The notes beneath the pieces were generated by a model, which made no database searches, was not told the DNA's origin, and saw only the letters and a list, made by a program, of their open reading frames with translations. Shown here piece after piece: positions 34,800 to 44,146 of a stretch of DNA of 64,000 bases; the stretch's first letter is position 1, and the number at the start of each line of letters is the position of its first letter. The stretch is from Pullulanibacillus sp. KACC 23026 (GTDB lineage: Bacteria; Bacillota; Bacilli; Bacillales; Sporolactobacillaceae): contig NZ_CP119107.1 of NCBI RefSeq assembly GCF_029094525.1, positions 682,001 through 746,000 of the forward strand, written 5' to 3'. The translations under genes and the position numbers were made by a program.

Positions 34800-35115
34800 T
34801 TATGAATATCGATACTTTATTTAAGTTGCGGACGAGTGCGAAGGATTGAATAAAGGATCATATGTTAAAGTTGTTGAGATTTACTAGGTTTATTGGGTCA
34901 TGTCTCCTAAACCCCTATCAAGTGGAGATACTCGGTTCTGCTGTGGGTCGATCTACGACCTTAGATGCTTGTCGTCACTAGCAGAATGTGAGGCGGGGTT
35001 GGATGCCCTACTAATCTATTCATTTTTTATAGCTAGAGTGCAGCCTACTAATTTGGTTAGTAGGCTCTACTGTGTCTATAAATGAACATTCAATATAAAT
35101 GATGGAGGTATAGAT
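34800..35115. other. intergenic region with conserved-looking hairpins
   Basis: No gene is supported. It contains a nested structure (34936-34986) with outer arms TTCTGCT/AGCAGAA and an inner GGTCG/CGACC hairpin. A perfect 10-bp hairpin AGCCTACTAA-TTTGG-TTAGTAGGCT (35042-35066) lies 50 bases before gtaB and has no T tract. Confidence 0.5.
34936..35066 (+). ncRNA. possible structured leader or small RNA upstream of gtaB
   Basis: Two base-paired elements: arms 34936-34942 with 34980-34986 enclosing hairpin 34946-34960, and the perfect hairpin 35042-35066. The absence of a T tract after the last hairpin argues against a plain terminator. I do not recognise a known riboswitch class. Confidence 0.25.
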
Positions 35116-35991
35116 ATGAAAGTGAAGAAGGCGATTATTCCGGCTGCGGGGTTAGGAACGCGATTTTTACCAGCGACAAAGGCGATGCCTAAGGAGATGC
35201 TTCCAATCGTTGATAAACCAACGATCCAATATATTATTGAGGAAGCGGTTCAAGCAGGGATTGAGGACATTATTATTGTAACGGGTAAAGGAAAGCGCGC
35301 CATTGAAGACCATTTTGATCACGCCTTTGAGCTTGAGGATAATTTATTTAAAAAAGGAAAGCTAGAGTTACTTGAAAAAGTAAAGGAACCGGCAAAGGTT
35401 GAGCTTCACTATATCCGTCAAAAAGAACCAAAAGGTCTTGGACATGCCGTTTGGAGTGCTCGCAAGTTTATTGGAAATGAGCCGTTTGCTGTTCTTCTTG
35501 GTGATGATATTGTTCAAGCGGACCAACCGTGTATTGGACAACTCATGTCCCAATATGAACAAACGGGAGCATCCGTTATTGGGGTACAAGAGGTTCCATA
35601 TGAAGAAACATCGCGATACGGAATCATTGCCCCAGGTAAACAGGATGGGCGATTATTCGAAGTCAATCAATTTGTAGAAAAGCCAAAAGATAGTCTCCCT
35701 TCCAATCTAGCTATTATGGGGCGTTATGTCTTAACACCTGAGATCTTTGAGTTCCTTGATAAGCAAGAAATTGGGGCTGGCGGCGAAATTCAACTGACTG
35801 ACGCGATCCAAATGTTAAACGAAAAACAAGGTGTGTTTGCCTATAATTTTGAAGGGAAACGCTATGATGTTGGGGAGAAGTTAGGGTTTATTCTAACGTC
35901 TATTGATTTTGCCCTTCAACATCAAGAGTTGAAGAGTGATGTTCTTTCCCATTTAGAAGCGATCTTGCGTCATGAAGGCATCCTTGCTTAA
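35116..35991 (+). CDS. gtaB: UTP-glucose-1-phosphate uridylyltransferase (second copy)
   Basis: 291 residues with the same diagnostic motifs as the 18 kb copy ([32 protein letters not shown]) and very similar throughout. Placed between the CpsD kinase and the initiating sugar transferase, it most likely supplies UDP-glucose for exopolysaccharide. GGAGG precedes the ATG. The two copies differ in the middle (around residues 165-190) and at the C-terminus. Confidence 0.93.
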   Translation: MKVKKAIIPAAGLGTRFLPATKAMPKEMLPIVDKPTIQYIIEEAVQAGIEDIIIVTGKGKRAIEDHFDHAFELEDNLFKKGKLELLEKVKEPAKVELHYIRQKEPKGLGHAVWSARKFIGNEPFAVLLGDDIVQADQPCIGQLMSQYEQTGASVIGVQEVPYEETSRYGIIAPGKQDGRLFEVNQFVEKPKDSLPSNLAIMGRYVLTPEIFEFLDKQEIGAGGEIQLTDAIQMLNEKQGVFAYNFEGKRYDVGEKLGFILTSIDFALQHQELKSDVLSHLEAILRHEGILA

Positions 35992-36061
35992 ACGAAAAAA
36001 CTTGTTCGTTGAGAAAGTTACTATATTTATTTTGTAATAAGAGGTGTGAGGAGGGATTTAA

Positions 36062-36727
36062 ATGGAGCCTCAGCGGATCGAGGCGGCGAGACGTTTTGTG
36101 AATGTCAACGCCAAAGATAATAGAGTCTATTTAATTATGAAAAGAACCATTGATATTCTAGGTGCACTTGTAGGACTTATTCTTCTATCTCCTCTTTTTC
36201 TTATTGTGGGTCTCTTAATTAAAACAGAAGATTCAAAGGGTCCTGTATTCTTTACCCAGAAACGAGTCGGGTTAAACCAAAAAGAATTTACGATGATTAA
36301 ATTCCGATCGATGGTGGTCAATGCTGAGGAGATGCTGGCGTCATTAATGGAGCAAAATGAAGCGTCAGGTCTTATGTTTAAAATGAAAAACGATCCTCGT
36401 GTTTTAAAAATTGGAAAATTCATCCGGAAAACAAGTATTGATGAGCTTCCTCAGCTCATCAATGTGTTAAAAGGGGATATGAGTTTAGTGGGTCCGCGTC
36501 CTCCATTACCTTGGGAAGTAAACGAATATACGAGCTATGAATTACAACGGTTAACCGTAGTACCAGGCTGTACGGGCTTATGGCAGGTCAGCGGTAGAAG
36601 CAATATCGGATTTGAAGAAATGGTTGAACTCGATTTAACCTACATACAGAAGCGTGACTTCTGGTATGATCTCAAAATTATATTTAAAACAGTGATTTTG
36701 CTGTTTGGTTCAAATGACGCATTTTAA
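36062..36727 (+). CDS. undecaprenyl-phosphate sugar-1-phosphate transferase (initiating enzyme)
   Basis: 221 residues. One N-terminal membrane segment (IDILGALVGLILLSPLFLI), then the bacterial sugar transferase core KFRSMV, DPRVLKIGKFIRKTSIDELPQ, SLVGPRPPLPWE and PGCTGLWQVSGRS. It loads the first sugar onto the lipid carrier for repeat-unit assembly (EpsL/WcaJ group). GAGGAGGG precedes the ATG. Confidence 0.93.
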   Translation: MEPQRIEAARRFVNVNAKDNRVYLIMKRTIDILGALVGLILLSPLFLIVGLLIKTEDSKGPVFFTQKRVGLNQKEFTMIKFRSMVVNAEEMLASLMEQNEASGLMFKMKNDPRVLKIGKFIRKTSIDELPQLINVLKGDMSLVGPRPPLPWEVNEYTSYELQRLTVVPGCTGLWQVSGRSNIGFEEMVELDLTYIQKRDFWYDLKIIFKTVILLFGSNDAF

Positions 36728-36918
36728 TGAAATTGAAGTATGTATAGTATATATTTTAAATTATAGACAGTGAGATAGGTTTGGAATAATAATCAAATTA
36801 TTAAATTTATTATTAAGGTTGATTAAAAAAGCAATCTGTATTCTTTACCACAATTTATAGTCTCCAAGAGATTTTTAGTTATTGCAAAAAAAAGTTAAGA
36901 TTAAGGTTGGTAATTATT

Positions 36919-37410
36919 ATGGAAAAGTTTTTGAAAAAAAATAAAGGAAATTTAAATATTAAAAAACCAAAAATATGTTTAGTTTCTTCATCAGGAGGTC
37001 ATTGGGAACAACTCCAAAAGTTGCAACCACTCTTAGAAAAATATGAAGGTTTTATGGTAACGGAACAAACACGTTTTGAAGCAGAAGCAAAGTATTTTAT
37101 GAGACAAACAGATTTAAAGGATAAAACTATGCCTTTTAAAATGTTATGGAATACAATTTATGCACTATTCATATGGTTCAAAGAATCACCAGATTTTGTA
37201 ATAACAACTGGAACTATGGTTGCATTTCCATTCTATTTGTTATCAGTAGTTTTTAGAAAAAAATTTATTTTTATTGAGACCTTTGGTCGAGCAAATATGC
37301 CTACAGTTGCTGGGAAAATAATGGAGAAACATTCAGATTTATTCATTGTACAATGGGAAACGCAAAAGAAATTCTATAAAAAAGCAATATACGGAGGATG
37401 CCTTTATTGA
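36919..37410 (+). CDS. Alg14-type membrane subunit of a UDP-sugar glycosyltransferase
   Basis: 163 residues from ATG 36919. N-terminal KICLVSSSGGHWEQLQKL, TTGTMVAFPFYL and FIETFGRANMPT match the Alg14/PssD/EpsF-type protein that anchors and contributes to the donor site. It overlaps the catalytic Alg13-like gene. Start of the strongly AT-rich part of the exopolysaccharide locus. Confidence 0.88.
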   Translation: MEKFLKKNKGNLNIKKPKICLVSSSGGHWEQLQKLQPLLEKYEGFMVTEQTRFEAEAKYFMRQTDLKDKTMPFKMLWNTIYALFIWFKESPDFVITTGTMVAFPFYLLSVVFRKKFIFIETFGRANMPTVAGKIMEKHSDLFIVQWETQKKFYKKAIYGGCLY

Positions 37411-37898
37411 TTTTTGTAACAGTAGGTTCAAGAAACTATCCATTTGATAGATTGTTTATAAAACTTGACGAATTGTATGAAAAAGGTTTCTTAAAAGAAG
37501 AAATGTTTGCTCAGATTGGTGTTTCTAAATACAGACCTAAATATTTTGAGTTTAAAGATTTTATTTCACAAGAAGAATTTAAACAAAAAGTAGAAGAAGC
37601 TAGTATCGTAGTCAGTCATGGAGCATCAGGTTCAATTATGAAAGCATTGAATGCTGGTAAAAAAGTAATAGCTGTAACGAGATTGGAAAAATACGGAGAG
37701 CATATTAACGACCATCAAATACAGAATAATGAAGCATTTTCAATTAATGGGTATGTAATTCCTGTATTTGAAATGGAAGAACTTGAAAAAGCATTTCTAT
37801 CAATTTACGAAGGAACCGATAATCTTAAATCCTGGAAGAATAGTGATCCAAAATCAATTATAAATATAATTGACAATTTCATTCAGGAGAATTGGTAA
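37407..37898 (+). CDS. Alg13-type catalytic subunit of a UDP-sugar glycosyltransferase
   Basis: 163 residues if started at TTG 37407, which is 9 bases after GGAGG and gives LIFVTVGSRNYPFDRL, the usual Alg13 N-terminus. The ATG at 37398 abuts that GGAGG directly and is less likely. The SHGASGSIMKAL and NDHQIQNNEAF segments form the UDP-sugar-binding C-terminal fold. It overlaps the Alg14-type gene, and the two are expected to form one enzyme adding the second sugar. Confidence 0.88.
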   Translation: MIFVTVGSRNYPFDRLFIKLDELYEKGFLKEEMFAQIGVSKYRPKYFEFKDFISQEEFKQKVEEASIVVSHGASGSIMKALNAGKKVIAVTRLEKYGEHINDHQIQNNEAFSINGYVIPVFEMEELEKAFLSIYEGTDNLKSWKNSDPKSIINIIDNFIQENW

Positions 37899-37899
37899 T

Positions 37900-38997
37900 A
37901 TGAAAAAAGTAAAGATTTTAGTAATACCAACTGGTGGTATGGGTTTAGATGGAATCACAACATCAGTACTAAATTATTATAGGAATTTTGATCGAAACAA
38001 AATTCATACAACGTTTATTGCAACTAAAATAAAATGTGATGATAAGTTATTTATAAATATTAGTCGAGAAATAGCTAATAACGGTGATAGTATTTATTAC
38101 ATTAATCGCTCGAAGAATGTTTTTGTTTACTTTGTGGAGTTAATAAGATTAATGTATAAAGGTAAATATGACTTAGTACACATCCATGGTAGTAGCAGTT
38201 TAATGTCAATTGAATTGCTTGCTGCAAAACTATCGGGAATAGAAGTTAGAATAGCACATAGTCACAATACTACATGTGAACACAAGTTAATAAATAAATT
38301 GTTATATCCATTTTTCTTATTTTTAACAACTTATAGAGTTGCTTGTGGTATAGATGCTGGAAGATGGCTATTCAAAAAGCATGATTTTACTGTAATACGA
38401 AATGGAATAGACTTCCGTGATTTTAAATTTGATAAAGAGAAGCGAAAGAAAGTTAGAGCAGAACTAGGAATTGAAAACAAAAGAGTAATAGGACACATAG
38501 GATCTTTTAATACTCAAAAAAATCATTCCTTTTTAATTGATATATTTAATGAAATTGTAAAATTAGACGAGGACTCTGTTTTAGTACTTATAGGTGATGG
38601 AAAGAAAAGATCGGAAATCGAAGAAAAAGCCAGTAAATTTTTATTTAAAAAAAATATATTGTTTTTGGGTCATAGAAATGATGTAGCTGATCTATTGAAC
38701 GCCATGGATCTAATGATTTTACCTTCATTATATGAAGGTTTGCCTTTGGTATTAGTTGAGTGGCAAGCCATGGGAATAATCTCTTTAATATCAGATCGTA
38801 TAACTAAAGAAATAGCTGTAACAGACTTAGTTAATTATGAGCCATTAGAAAGTGGTTCATCAAAATGGGCTAGAAAAGCATTAGATCTGTTGGATAAAAA
38901 GAAACCCTCTACAGATTATCCAAGTTTAGAGGAGTATGAAATTTCATGTAATGTACGGAAGTTAATGAGTTTGTATTATGAGTTAGTTAGTTGTTGA
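37900..38997 (+). CDS. glycosyltransferase family 4
   Basis: 365 residues from ATG 37900, two bases after the previous stop. GT-B fold: VIPTGGMGLDGITTSVLNY, VHIHGSSS, RNGIDF, IGHIGSFNTQKNH, and the GT4 E-x7-E region SLYEGLPLVLVEWQA. It transfers a sugar from an NDP donor during repeat-unit synthesis. AT-rich codon use, like its neighbours. Confidence 0.9.
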   Translation: MKKVKILVIPTGGMGLDGITTSVLNYYRNFDRNKIHTTFIATKIKCDDKLFINISREIANNGDSIYYINRSKNVFVYFVELIRLMYKGKYDLVHIHGSSSLMSIELLAAKLSGIEVRIAHSHNTTCEHKLINKLLYPFFLFLTTYRVACGIDAGRWLFKKHDFTVIRNGIDFRDFKFDKEKRKKVRAELGIENKRVIGHIGSFNTQKNHSFLIDIFNEIVKLDEDSVLVLIGDGKKRSEIEEKASKFLFKKNILFLGHRNDVADLLNAMDLMILPSLYEGLPLVLVEWQAMGIISLISDRITKEIAVTDLVNYEPLESGSSKWARKALDLLDKKKPSTDYPSLEEYEISCNVRKLMSLYYELVSC

Positions 38998-39028
38998 TAC
39001 TTTTTCGATAAGGAGTAAGGAGGAAATG

Positions 39029-39685
39029 ATGAAGTTAACTATTGAAACTATAAGAATAAAGTTAAGAAGATACTATATGAAAAAAACATCTAATTTACGC
39101 AAAAAAAAAATCAAGAATACTGACTTTACTATTTTTTCGAATAATTGTTGGGGGGGGTTTGTATATCAAAGTTATGGTTTAGCATATAACTCACCAACAA
39201 TTGGATTATTTTTTATGGCAGGTGATTATTTGAAATTTATATCAGAAGTTAATAAATGGGTGTATGCTGAACTTGAATTCATTAAACCAGAAAATTCGAA
39301 GTATTCATCGCATTTTAAGAACTGGGACAAATTTGGCACTTATCCTATTGGAAAATTTGCGGGGAGCGATATTGAAATACATTTCCAACATTATAATTCT
39401 GAAGATGAGGCTTATAATAATTGGAAAAGAAGGACAAATAGAATTAATTGGAATAAAGTTTTGTATAAGTTTAATGATCAAAATTTATGCACATCTGATC
39501 ATATACGTAAATTTTCTAATTTACCACACAAAAATAAGATCTGCTTTACTAGTAAGGATTATAGTATTCCAAACACTTACCATATAAAATGTCCTAAAAG
39601 ATACTCTGAAATTCAAACATCGTATGAACCTTTCGGGAATTCTAGAGTTATTAATGTAAATAAATTAATCAATTCTATAACGTAA
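39029..39685 (+). CDS. DUF1919 exopolysaccharide-associated protein
   Basis: 218 residues from ATG 39029, 5 bases after AAGGAGG; ATG 39026 is also possible. FTIFSNNCWGGFVYQSYGL, SPTIGLFF and GDYLKFI are characteristic of the DUF1919 family. That family is often found in capsule/exopolysaccharide clusters and is presumed to modify or transfer sugars. No signal peptide. Function is unknown. Confidence 0.82.
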   Translation: MKLTIETIRIKLRRYYMKKTSNLRKKKIKNTDFTIFSNNCWGGFVYQSYGLAYNSPTIGLFFMAGDYLKFISEVNKWVYAELEFIKPENSKYSSHFKNWDKFGTYPIGKFAGSDIEIHFQHYNSEDEAYNNWKRRTNRINWNKVLYKFNDQNLCTSDHIRKFSNLPHKNKICFTSKDYSIPNTYHIKCPKRYSEIQTSYEPFGNSRVINVNKLINSIT

Positions 39686-39725
39686 TTAAAACAATTTATG
39701 TTGTTTTGAAAAGAGCTGACTGGAT

Positions 39726-40736
39726 ATGGAACTAATTTCAATTATTGTACCCGTCTATAATGCAGAAAAATATCTATTACTGTGCGTTGAAAGTATTCTT
39801 AAGCAAACATATTCTAATATAGAGGTAATTCTTGTAGACGATGGATCAACAGATTCAAGTGGAAATTTATGTGATAAGTTTGCCGAAAAGGATAAACGTG
39901 TTAGGGTAATTCATAAAAAAAATGAGGGTTTAGGCCTTGCAAGAAATTCTGGACTTCACATAATCAATGGAGTGTACGTTACTTTTGTAGACGCTGATGA
40001 TTATGTAGATGATAACTTAATAGAGCTTTTATACTCATCATTAATCAAAAATGGAGCGGATACTGTTATAGGTGGTTTTAAACGTTTTCTTGACTCAGGA
40101 GAAATAGTATACCTAGAGAAATATAATACTAGAAACTATAGTAATAATGACGTTATAAATGAATTGTTTATACGTATGTTAGGCAGTTCTCCTGAAAAAT
40201 CAGACTCAATAAAAATGTCAGTTTGGAATGTACTTTATTCAACTGAATTAATTAAAAAGAACGACTTAAAATTTCCTTCAGAACGAGAATTCATCTCTGA
40301 AGATATAATATTTCACACGCAATATTTTCAATATTCATGTTCTACAGTTGTTATAGACTCTTGTGCTTATAATTATAGATTGAATAACAATTCATTAACA
40401 ACTACTTATAAGTCTGATAAATTTTTCAAATGTAAAGTTCTTTATAATAGAATGAGAGAGAATTTGGAAAATCTCGAGTTGGATAATAGAGCTTTTAAGA
40501 GATTGCAAAGGCAATATTTCGTTTATATTAGATCATGTATTAAGCAAGAGCACACAAATCCATATTCAAAAGCTATTACAAATATAGGAGAAATATGTAA
40601 AGATGAACAGTTAAAAAGGATAATAAAAGAGTACCCAATAAAAAAATTAGGTTTCAAACAGAAGGTCTTTTTAAGGTTAATTAAATTTAAAATGGTAAGG
40701 GTTTTATTTTTTTGTGCAAAATACAAACTGATCTAG
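39726..40736 (+). CDS. glycosyltransferase family 2
   Basis: 336 residues. Classic GT2 N-terminus ISIIVPVYNAEKYL, DDGSTDSS, and the DxD metal site VDADDYVD, then a variable acceptor domain. Acts on the lipid-linked repeat unit. It stands after DUF1919 with a 40-base gap. Donor and acceptor are unknown. Confidence 0.92.
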   Translation: MELISIIVPVYNAEKYLLLCVESILKQTYSNIEVILVDDGSTDSSGNLCDKFAEKDKRVRVIHKKNEGLGLARNSGLHIINGVYVTFVDADDYVDDNLIELLYSSLIKNGADTVIGGFKRFLDSGEIVYLEKYNTRNYSNNDVINELFIRMLGSSPEKSDSIKMSVWNVLYSTELIKKNDLKFPSEREFISEDIIFHTQYFQYSCSTVVIDSCAYNYRLNNNSLTTTYKSDKFFKCKVLYNRMRENLENLELDNRAFKRLQRQYFVYIRSCIKQEHTNPYSKAITNIGEICKDEQLKRIIKEYPIKKLGFKQKVFLRLIKFKMVRVLFFCAKYKLI

Positions 40737-40794
40737 GAGAATTTTTTTTTTGTTCCAATAATTTATTATCATGAGAATTCACTTAGGAGTTTAT

Positions 40795-41775
40795 ATGGAT
40801 AAAAAAGTAAGTGTAATTATACCTAATTTTAATGCTGCAGATTTCATTAGTGATTGTATTAATTCGGTATTAAAACAAACATATTCAAATATAGAAATAA
40901 TTGTTGTTGATGATGGATCGACTGACAACTCATGGAATATCATACTTGATTTCAAGGTGAAACATAAGAATATTCTTGTCACTAGACAGGTGAATTCAAA
41001 TGCATCCATAGCCAGAAATAGGGGGATCGATATGGCTAATGGTGATTATATTTTATTTTTAGATTCTGATGATATTTTATATAAGAGTGCAATTGAAATT
41101 CTGGTTCATAAAATTAAAACAACAGATTCAGATTTAATATTAGGAAATTTTGTTTTAACTGATAGCAAGGGAGAAGTTATTCACAATTATTCTATATCAA
41201 GAGATTATAAATACTCTGGTGACAAGTTTGATTATTTGGGCTGTGTTCCTAATCCATCGAATAAATTATTCAAATTAGAAATTATTAAAAATCATTCAAT
41301 ATACTTTGGTAATGTTAGGATTGGGCAAGATTTAAATTTCTTTCTAAAATATATGCTTTTTTGTAAAAAAATACAAACTGTAAATGCTAATATATATATG
41401 TGGAGAATGCTAGAATCAAGTGTGAGTAATCTAAAATCTTTTAGGATTTTAGATATAACTGAAAGCTTTAGAAATGTAGAAATGTTCTACAAATTAAATA
41501 ATGCAAGTTCATTATATGATAAATATATAAAGATAATAGAGTATAGACACTATTATTTGCAGATGGAAAAGCAAAAAAAGTTTAGTAATAAAAAAGCAAG
41601 AAAAGTAATAGTGAATTTTTTTGAATTGCATTTAAACAACCTTTCTGTTGATAAATGCCATAATTTCTCTATTTACAAAAAGGATTATATAAAATGTAAG
41701 ATGAAATTAAAATTTAAGACATTTTATATATCTAGGATTTATTATTGGTTGGATAAAAAGTTTGCTCGGAGGTAA
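40795..41775 (+). CDS. glycosyltransferase family 2
   Basis: 326 residues from ATG 40795, with TTAGGAG 5 bases upstream; the in-frame ATG 24 bases earlier lacks a ribosome site. KVSVIIPNFNAADFI, DDGSTDNS and the DxD site LDSDD identify GT2. The C-terminal half is lysine-rich and AT-rich. It differs enough from the preceding GT2 to use another donor or acceptor. Confidence 0.92.
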   Translation: MDKKVSVIIPNFNAADFISDCINSVLKQTYSNIEIIVVDDGSTDNSWNIILDFKVKHKNILVTRQVNSNASIARNRGIDMANGDYILFLDSDDILYKSAIEILVHKIKTTDSDLILGNFVLTDSKGEVIHNYSISRDYKYSGDKFDYLGCVPNPSNKLFKLEIIKNHSIYFGNVRIGQDLNFFLKYMLFCKKIQTVNANIYMWRMLESSVSNLKSFRILDITESFRNVEMFYKLNNASSLYDKYIKIIEYRHYYLQMEKQKKFSNKKARKVIVNFFELHLNNLSVDKCHNFSIYKKDYIKCKMKLKFKTFYISRIYYWLDKKFARR

Positions 41776-41780
41776 AGAAG

Positions 41781-42890
41781 ATGTTGAGTTATCTTAGTAA
41801 AATAAAAAAAATAGCAGATAATAGAATAGAGGAATTTAGCAGAATAGGACATGCAATAGAAGGATGTAATGGTCCATATAACAACAATGATACGCCAATT
41901 AGGAATTCAGCTCATTGGATAGTAGTTTATGGGTTTTTGTATGAAAATTATAAAGAAAAGAAGTATCTTGAAGTTTTAGCCATACTTGCTGAATACTTAG
42001 TAAAAAACGATAATTTTGGAGACTCAGGAGCAATCATATGCCGAAAAGACAAGAATTGTGATGATACAAATGGACTTATTGGCCAAGCGTGGGCAATAGA
42101 AGGGCTAATAACTGCATATAAGATATTAAGAGAAAAAGCATATTATGAAAAAGCTGTTTCAATTTTTTTCACACAGGAATTTGATGAAAAGATCTGTTTG
42201 TGGAGAATTGTTGAAGGTAATGGTAACAATACAGGTTTGGATTGGGTATATAATCATCAACTTTGGTTTGCGGCTGCAGGATCTTTAATTATTGATGTAA
42301 TGTTTAATGAAAAAATTGACACTAGAATTCGAGCTTTTTTAGGTAATTACCGAGTAACTTTTGGTGTTCAGCCATCTGGCCTCATTTACCATTTAATTAA
42401 TAATAAAAATAAATTTGTAAATAATGCAAAGTTTGGATTGAAAATGTTGTTGACGGATCTTTGTTTAACTAAGAAGTATAAAGAATTAGCGTATTTAGAA
42501 AAAGGATATCACCTTTTTAATTTATTTGGTTTTGCTTTATTATACAATAAATACAAAAATGCTGACATCTTTAAATCTCTCAAATTTAAACGTTCTTTAA
42601 AATATGGCGTTTCCCTTATAAATGAGTTAGGTGAAAATGAAGAAAATTTTAACAAATATAGTTATGCTTATAACTCACCTGCATTCGAATATCCTTTTAT
42701 ATCAAGAGTTTTCCATAAAGATGACGAGCTCGTTTATGAAAAATTATTGAAAATACATGATCACATTACATTCAGTGATACAACACTTCTATATGATAGA
42801 AATAACCATGATCCTGAAACTCTGACAGCACGAATGTATGAATTAATTAGGTACTATCAGATTAGCCATATTAAAAACAAGAGGCGATAA
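41781..42890 (+). CDS. alpha/alpha-barrel (six-hairpin glycosidase-like) protein of the polysaccharide locus
   Basis: 369 residues, starting 5 bases after the GT2 stop with GGAGGT upstream. Repeating helical pairs (HWIVVYGFLYENY, GQAWAIEGLITAYKIL, VYNHQLWFAAAGSLI) resemble the alpha/alpha toroid of six-hairpin glycosidases and related epimerases. No signal peptide is seen, so it acts on the cytoplasmic side or on nucleotide- or lipid-linked sugars. I cannot assign a reaction. Confidence 0.65.
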   Translation: MLSYLSKIKKIADNRIEEFSRIGHAIEGCNGPYNNNDTPIRNSAHWIVVYGFLYENYKEKKYLEVLAILAEYLVKNDNFGDSGAIICRKDKNCDDTNGLIGQAWAIEGLITAYKILREKAYYEKAVSIFFTQEFDEKICLWRIVEGNGNNTGLDWVYNHQLWFAAAGSLIIDVMFNEKIDTRIRAFLGNYRVTFGVQPSGLIYHLINNKNKFVNNAKFGLKMLLTDLCLTKKYKELAYLEKGYHLFNLFGFALLYNKYKNADIFKSLKFKRSLKYGVSLINELGENEENFNKYSYAYNSPAFEYPFISRVFHKDDELVYEKLLKIHDHITFSDTTLLYDRNNHDPETLTARMYELIRYYQISHIKNKRR

Positions 42891-42900
42891 GGTGGAATCG

Positions 42901-44127
42901 GTGAATAAAAGGATCTTTAGTAGATGGCAACTTATATTATTTTTCATGTTGATTCCAAGTTTATTACCTGATTCATTATATCAATTTTCAATTATAACAG
43001 ACGCTACCGCAATTGTTCGTTATTTATTACTAATATATTTAGTTTTAAATATATTTTATAAGCAAAGAAGATTCAGTTCGATATTATGGCTGATTTTGAT
43101 TTCTCTGATTACACAAGTTATTTCTACTTATTATAATCCTACTGGAGACTTAGGTGAGTTTCTGAAATCCTGTCTTAAAATAATGGAGACATGTTTACTT
43201 TTTGATTGGGGAGTTAAGAAAAATTCAAAAGAGTTTATTAAAACATTATTATTTATATTGGAACTAGAGATTTATATTAATCTCATTACAATAATCGTTT
43301 TCCCTGGTGGAATGTATTCTTCAGGAGCTTATTCTACAAATTATTTTATGGGATATGACAACACACATATTCGATGGCAACTACCTGCTCTTGGGATTTC
43401 GTGCATATATTCATATGTTAATTATAGGAAAATTTCAATTCGAACAATAATACTATACATTGTTGTTTTGCTGTCCAATGTTCTTGTCTTTGCAGCAACC
43501 CCAATTATTGCAACTATAGGATTCGGATTAGGTTTAATATATTTATCAATGAAGTCAAAAAGAGGTTATCAACGAGGAATTAAGATATTTAGTATGAAAA
43601 CAGCATTACTGTTTGGGATTGTTGGAAGTATTCTACTGATAGGCTCAACCAGTAATTCTTCTATTATTTCATTCTTTATTAATATATTTCATAAGTCTCC
43701 GACATTAAGCGGTAGAACTATAATTTGGCAAAATACTTTAGCTTTAATTTATCAAAAACCGTTATTGGGTTATGGTTATGAATTACCTGATGTTGTTAGT
43801 TTAAAACTGGTAAAAACAATAGGATTTGGGACAAACCCTCACAATTATTATTTACAACTATTGTATCAAGGTGGAATTATACTGGGTATTTTAGTAATTC
43901 TAATATATCTAATCATTGATAAGAAATTATCTAATTATAAAAATTCAACTGTTTCAAGTATCTTTGGAATCTGGTTTCTAATAATTGCTATAATGGGTAC
44001 AACAGAACCTCAAGATGGTATATATCTTCAAATCGCTTGGGTATTAGCATATAATATTGAATTTATTCTTGATGAAACATTAAGAGATTTGTATAAAAAA
44101 AAGAGAAGAAAACTGGTTTGGAATTAA
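42901..44127 (+). CDS. Wzy-type polysaccharide polymerase (O-antigen ligase/polymerase family)
   Basis: 408 residues from GTG 42901, 7 bases after AAGGTGG; a GTG at 42892 overlaps that site. Around ten membrane segments with a large loop containing SGRTIIWQNTLALI and GTNPHNYYLQLLYQGG, the latter typical of the Wzy/O-antigen ligase family. Polymerises repeat units outside the membrane. Confidence 0.88.
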   Translation: MNKRIFSRWQLILFFMLIPSLLPDSLYQFSIITDATAIVRYLLLIYLVLNIFYKQRRFSSILWLILISLITQVISTYYNPTGDLGEFLKSCLKIMETCLLFDWGVKKNSKEFIKTLLFILELEIYINLITIIVFPGGMYSSGAYSTNYFMGYDNTHIRWQLPALGISCIYSYVNYRKISIRTIILYIVVLLSNVLVFAATPIIATIGFGLGLIYLSMKSKRGYQRGIKIFSMKTALLFGIVGSILLIGSTSNSSIISFFINIFHKSPTLSGRTIIWQNTLALIYQKPLLGYGYELPDVVSLKLVKTIGFGTNPHNYYLQLLYQGGIILGILVILIYLIIDKKLSNYKNSTVSSIFGIWFLIIAIMGTTEPQDGIYLQIAWVLAYNIEFILDETLRDLYKKKRRKLVWN

Positions 44128-44146
44128 TCTTAACTAGGGGATTTTT

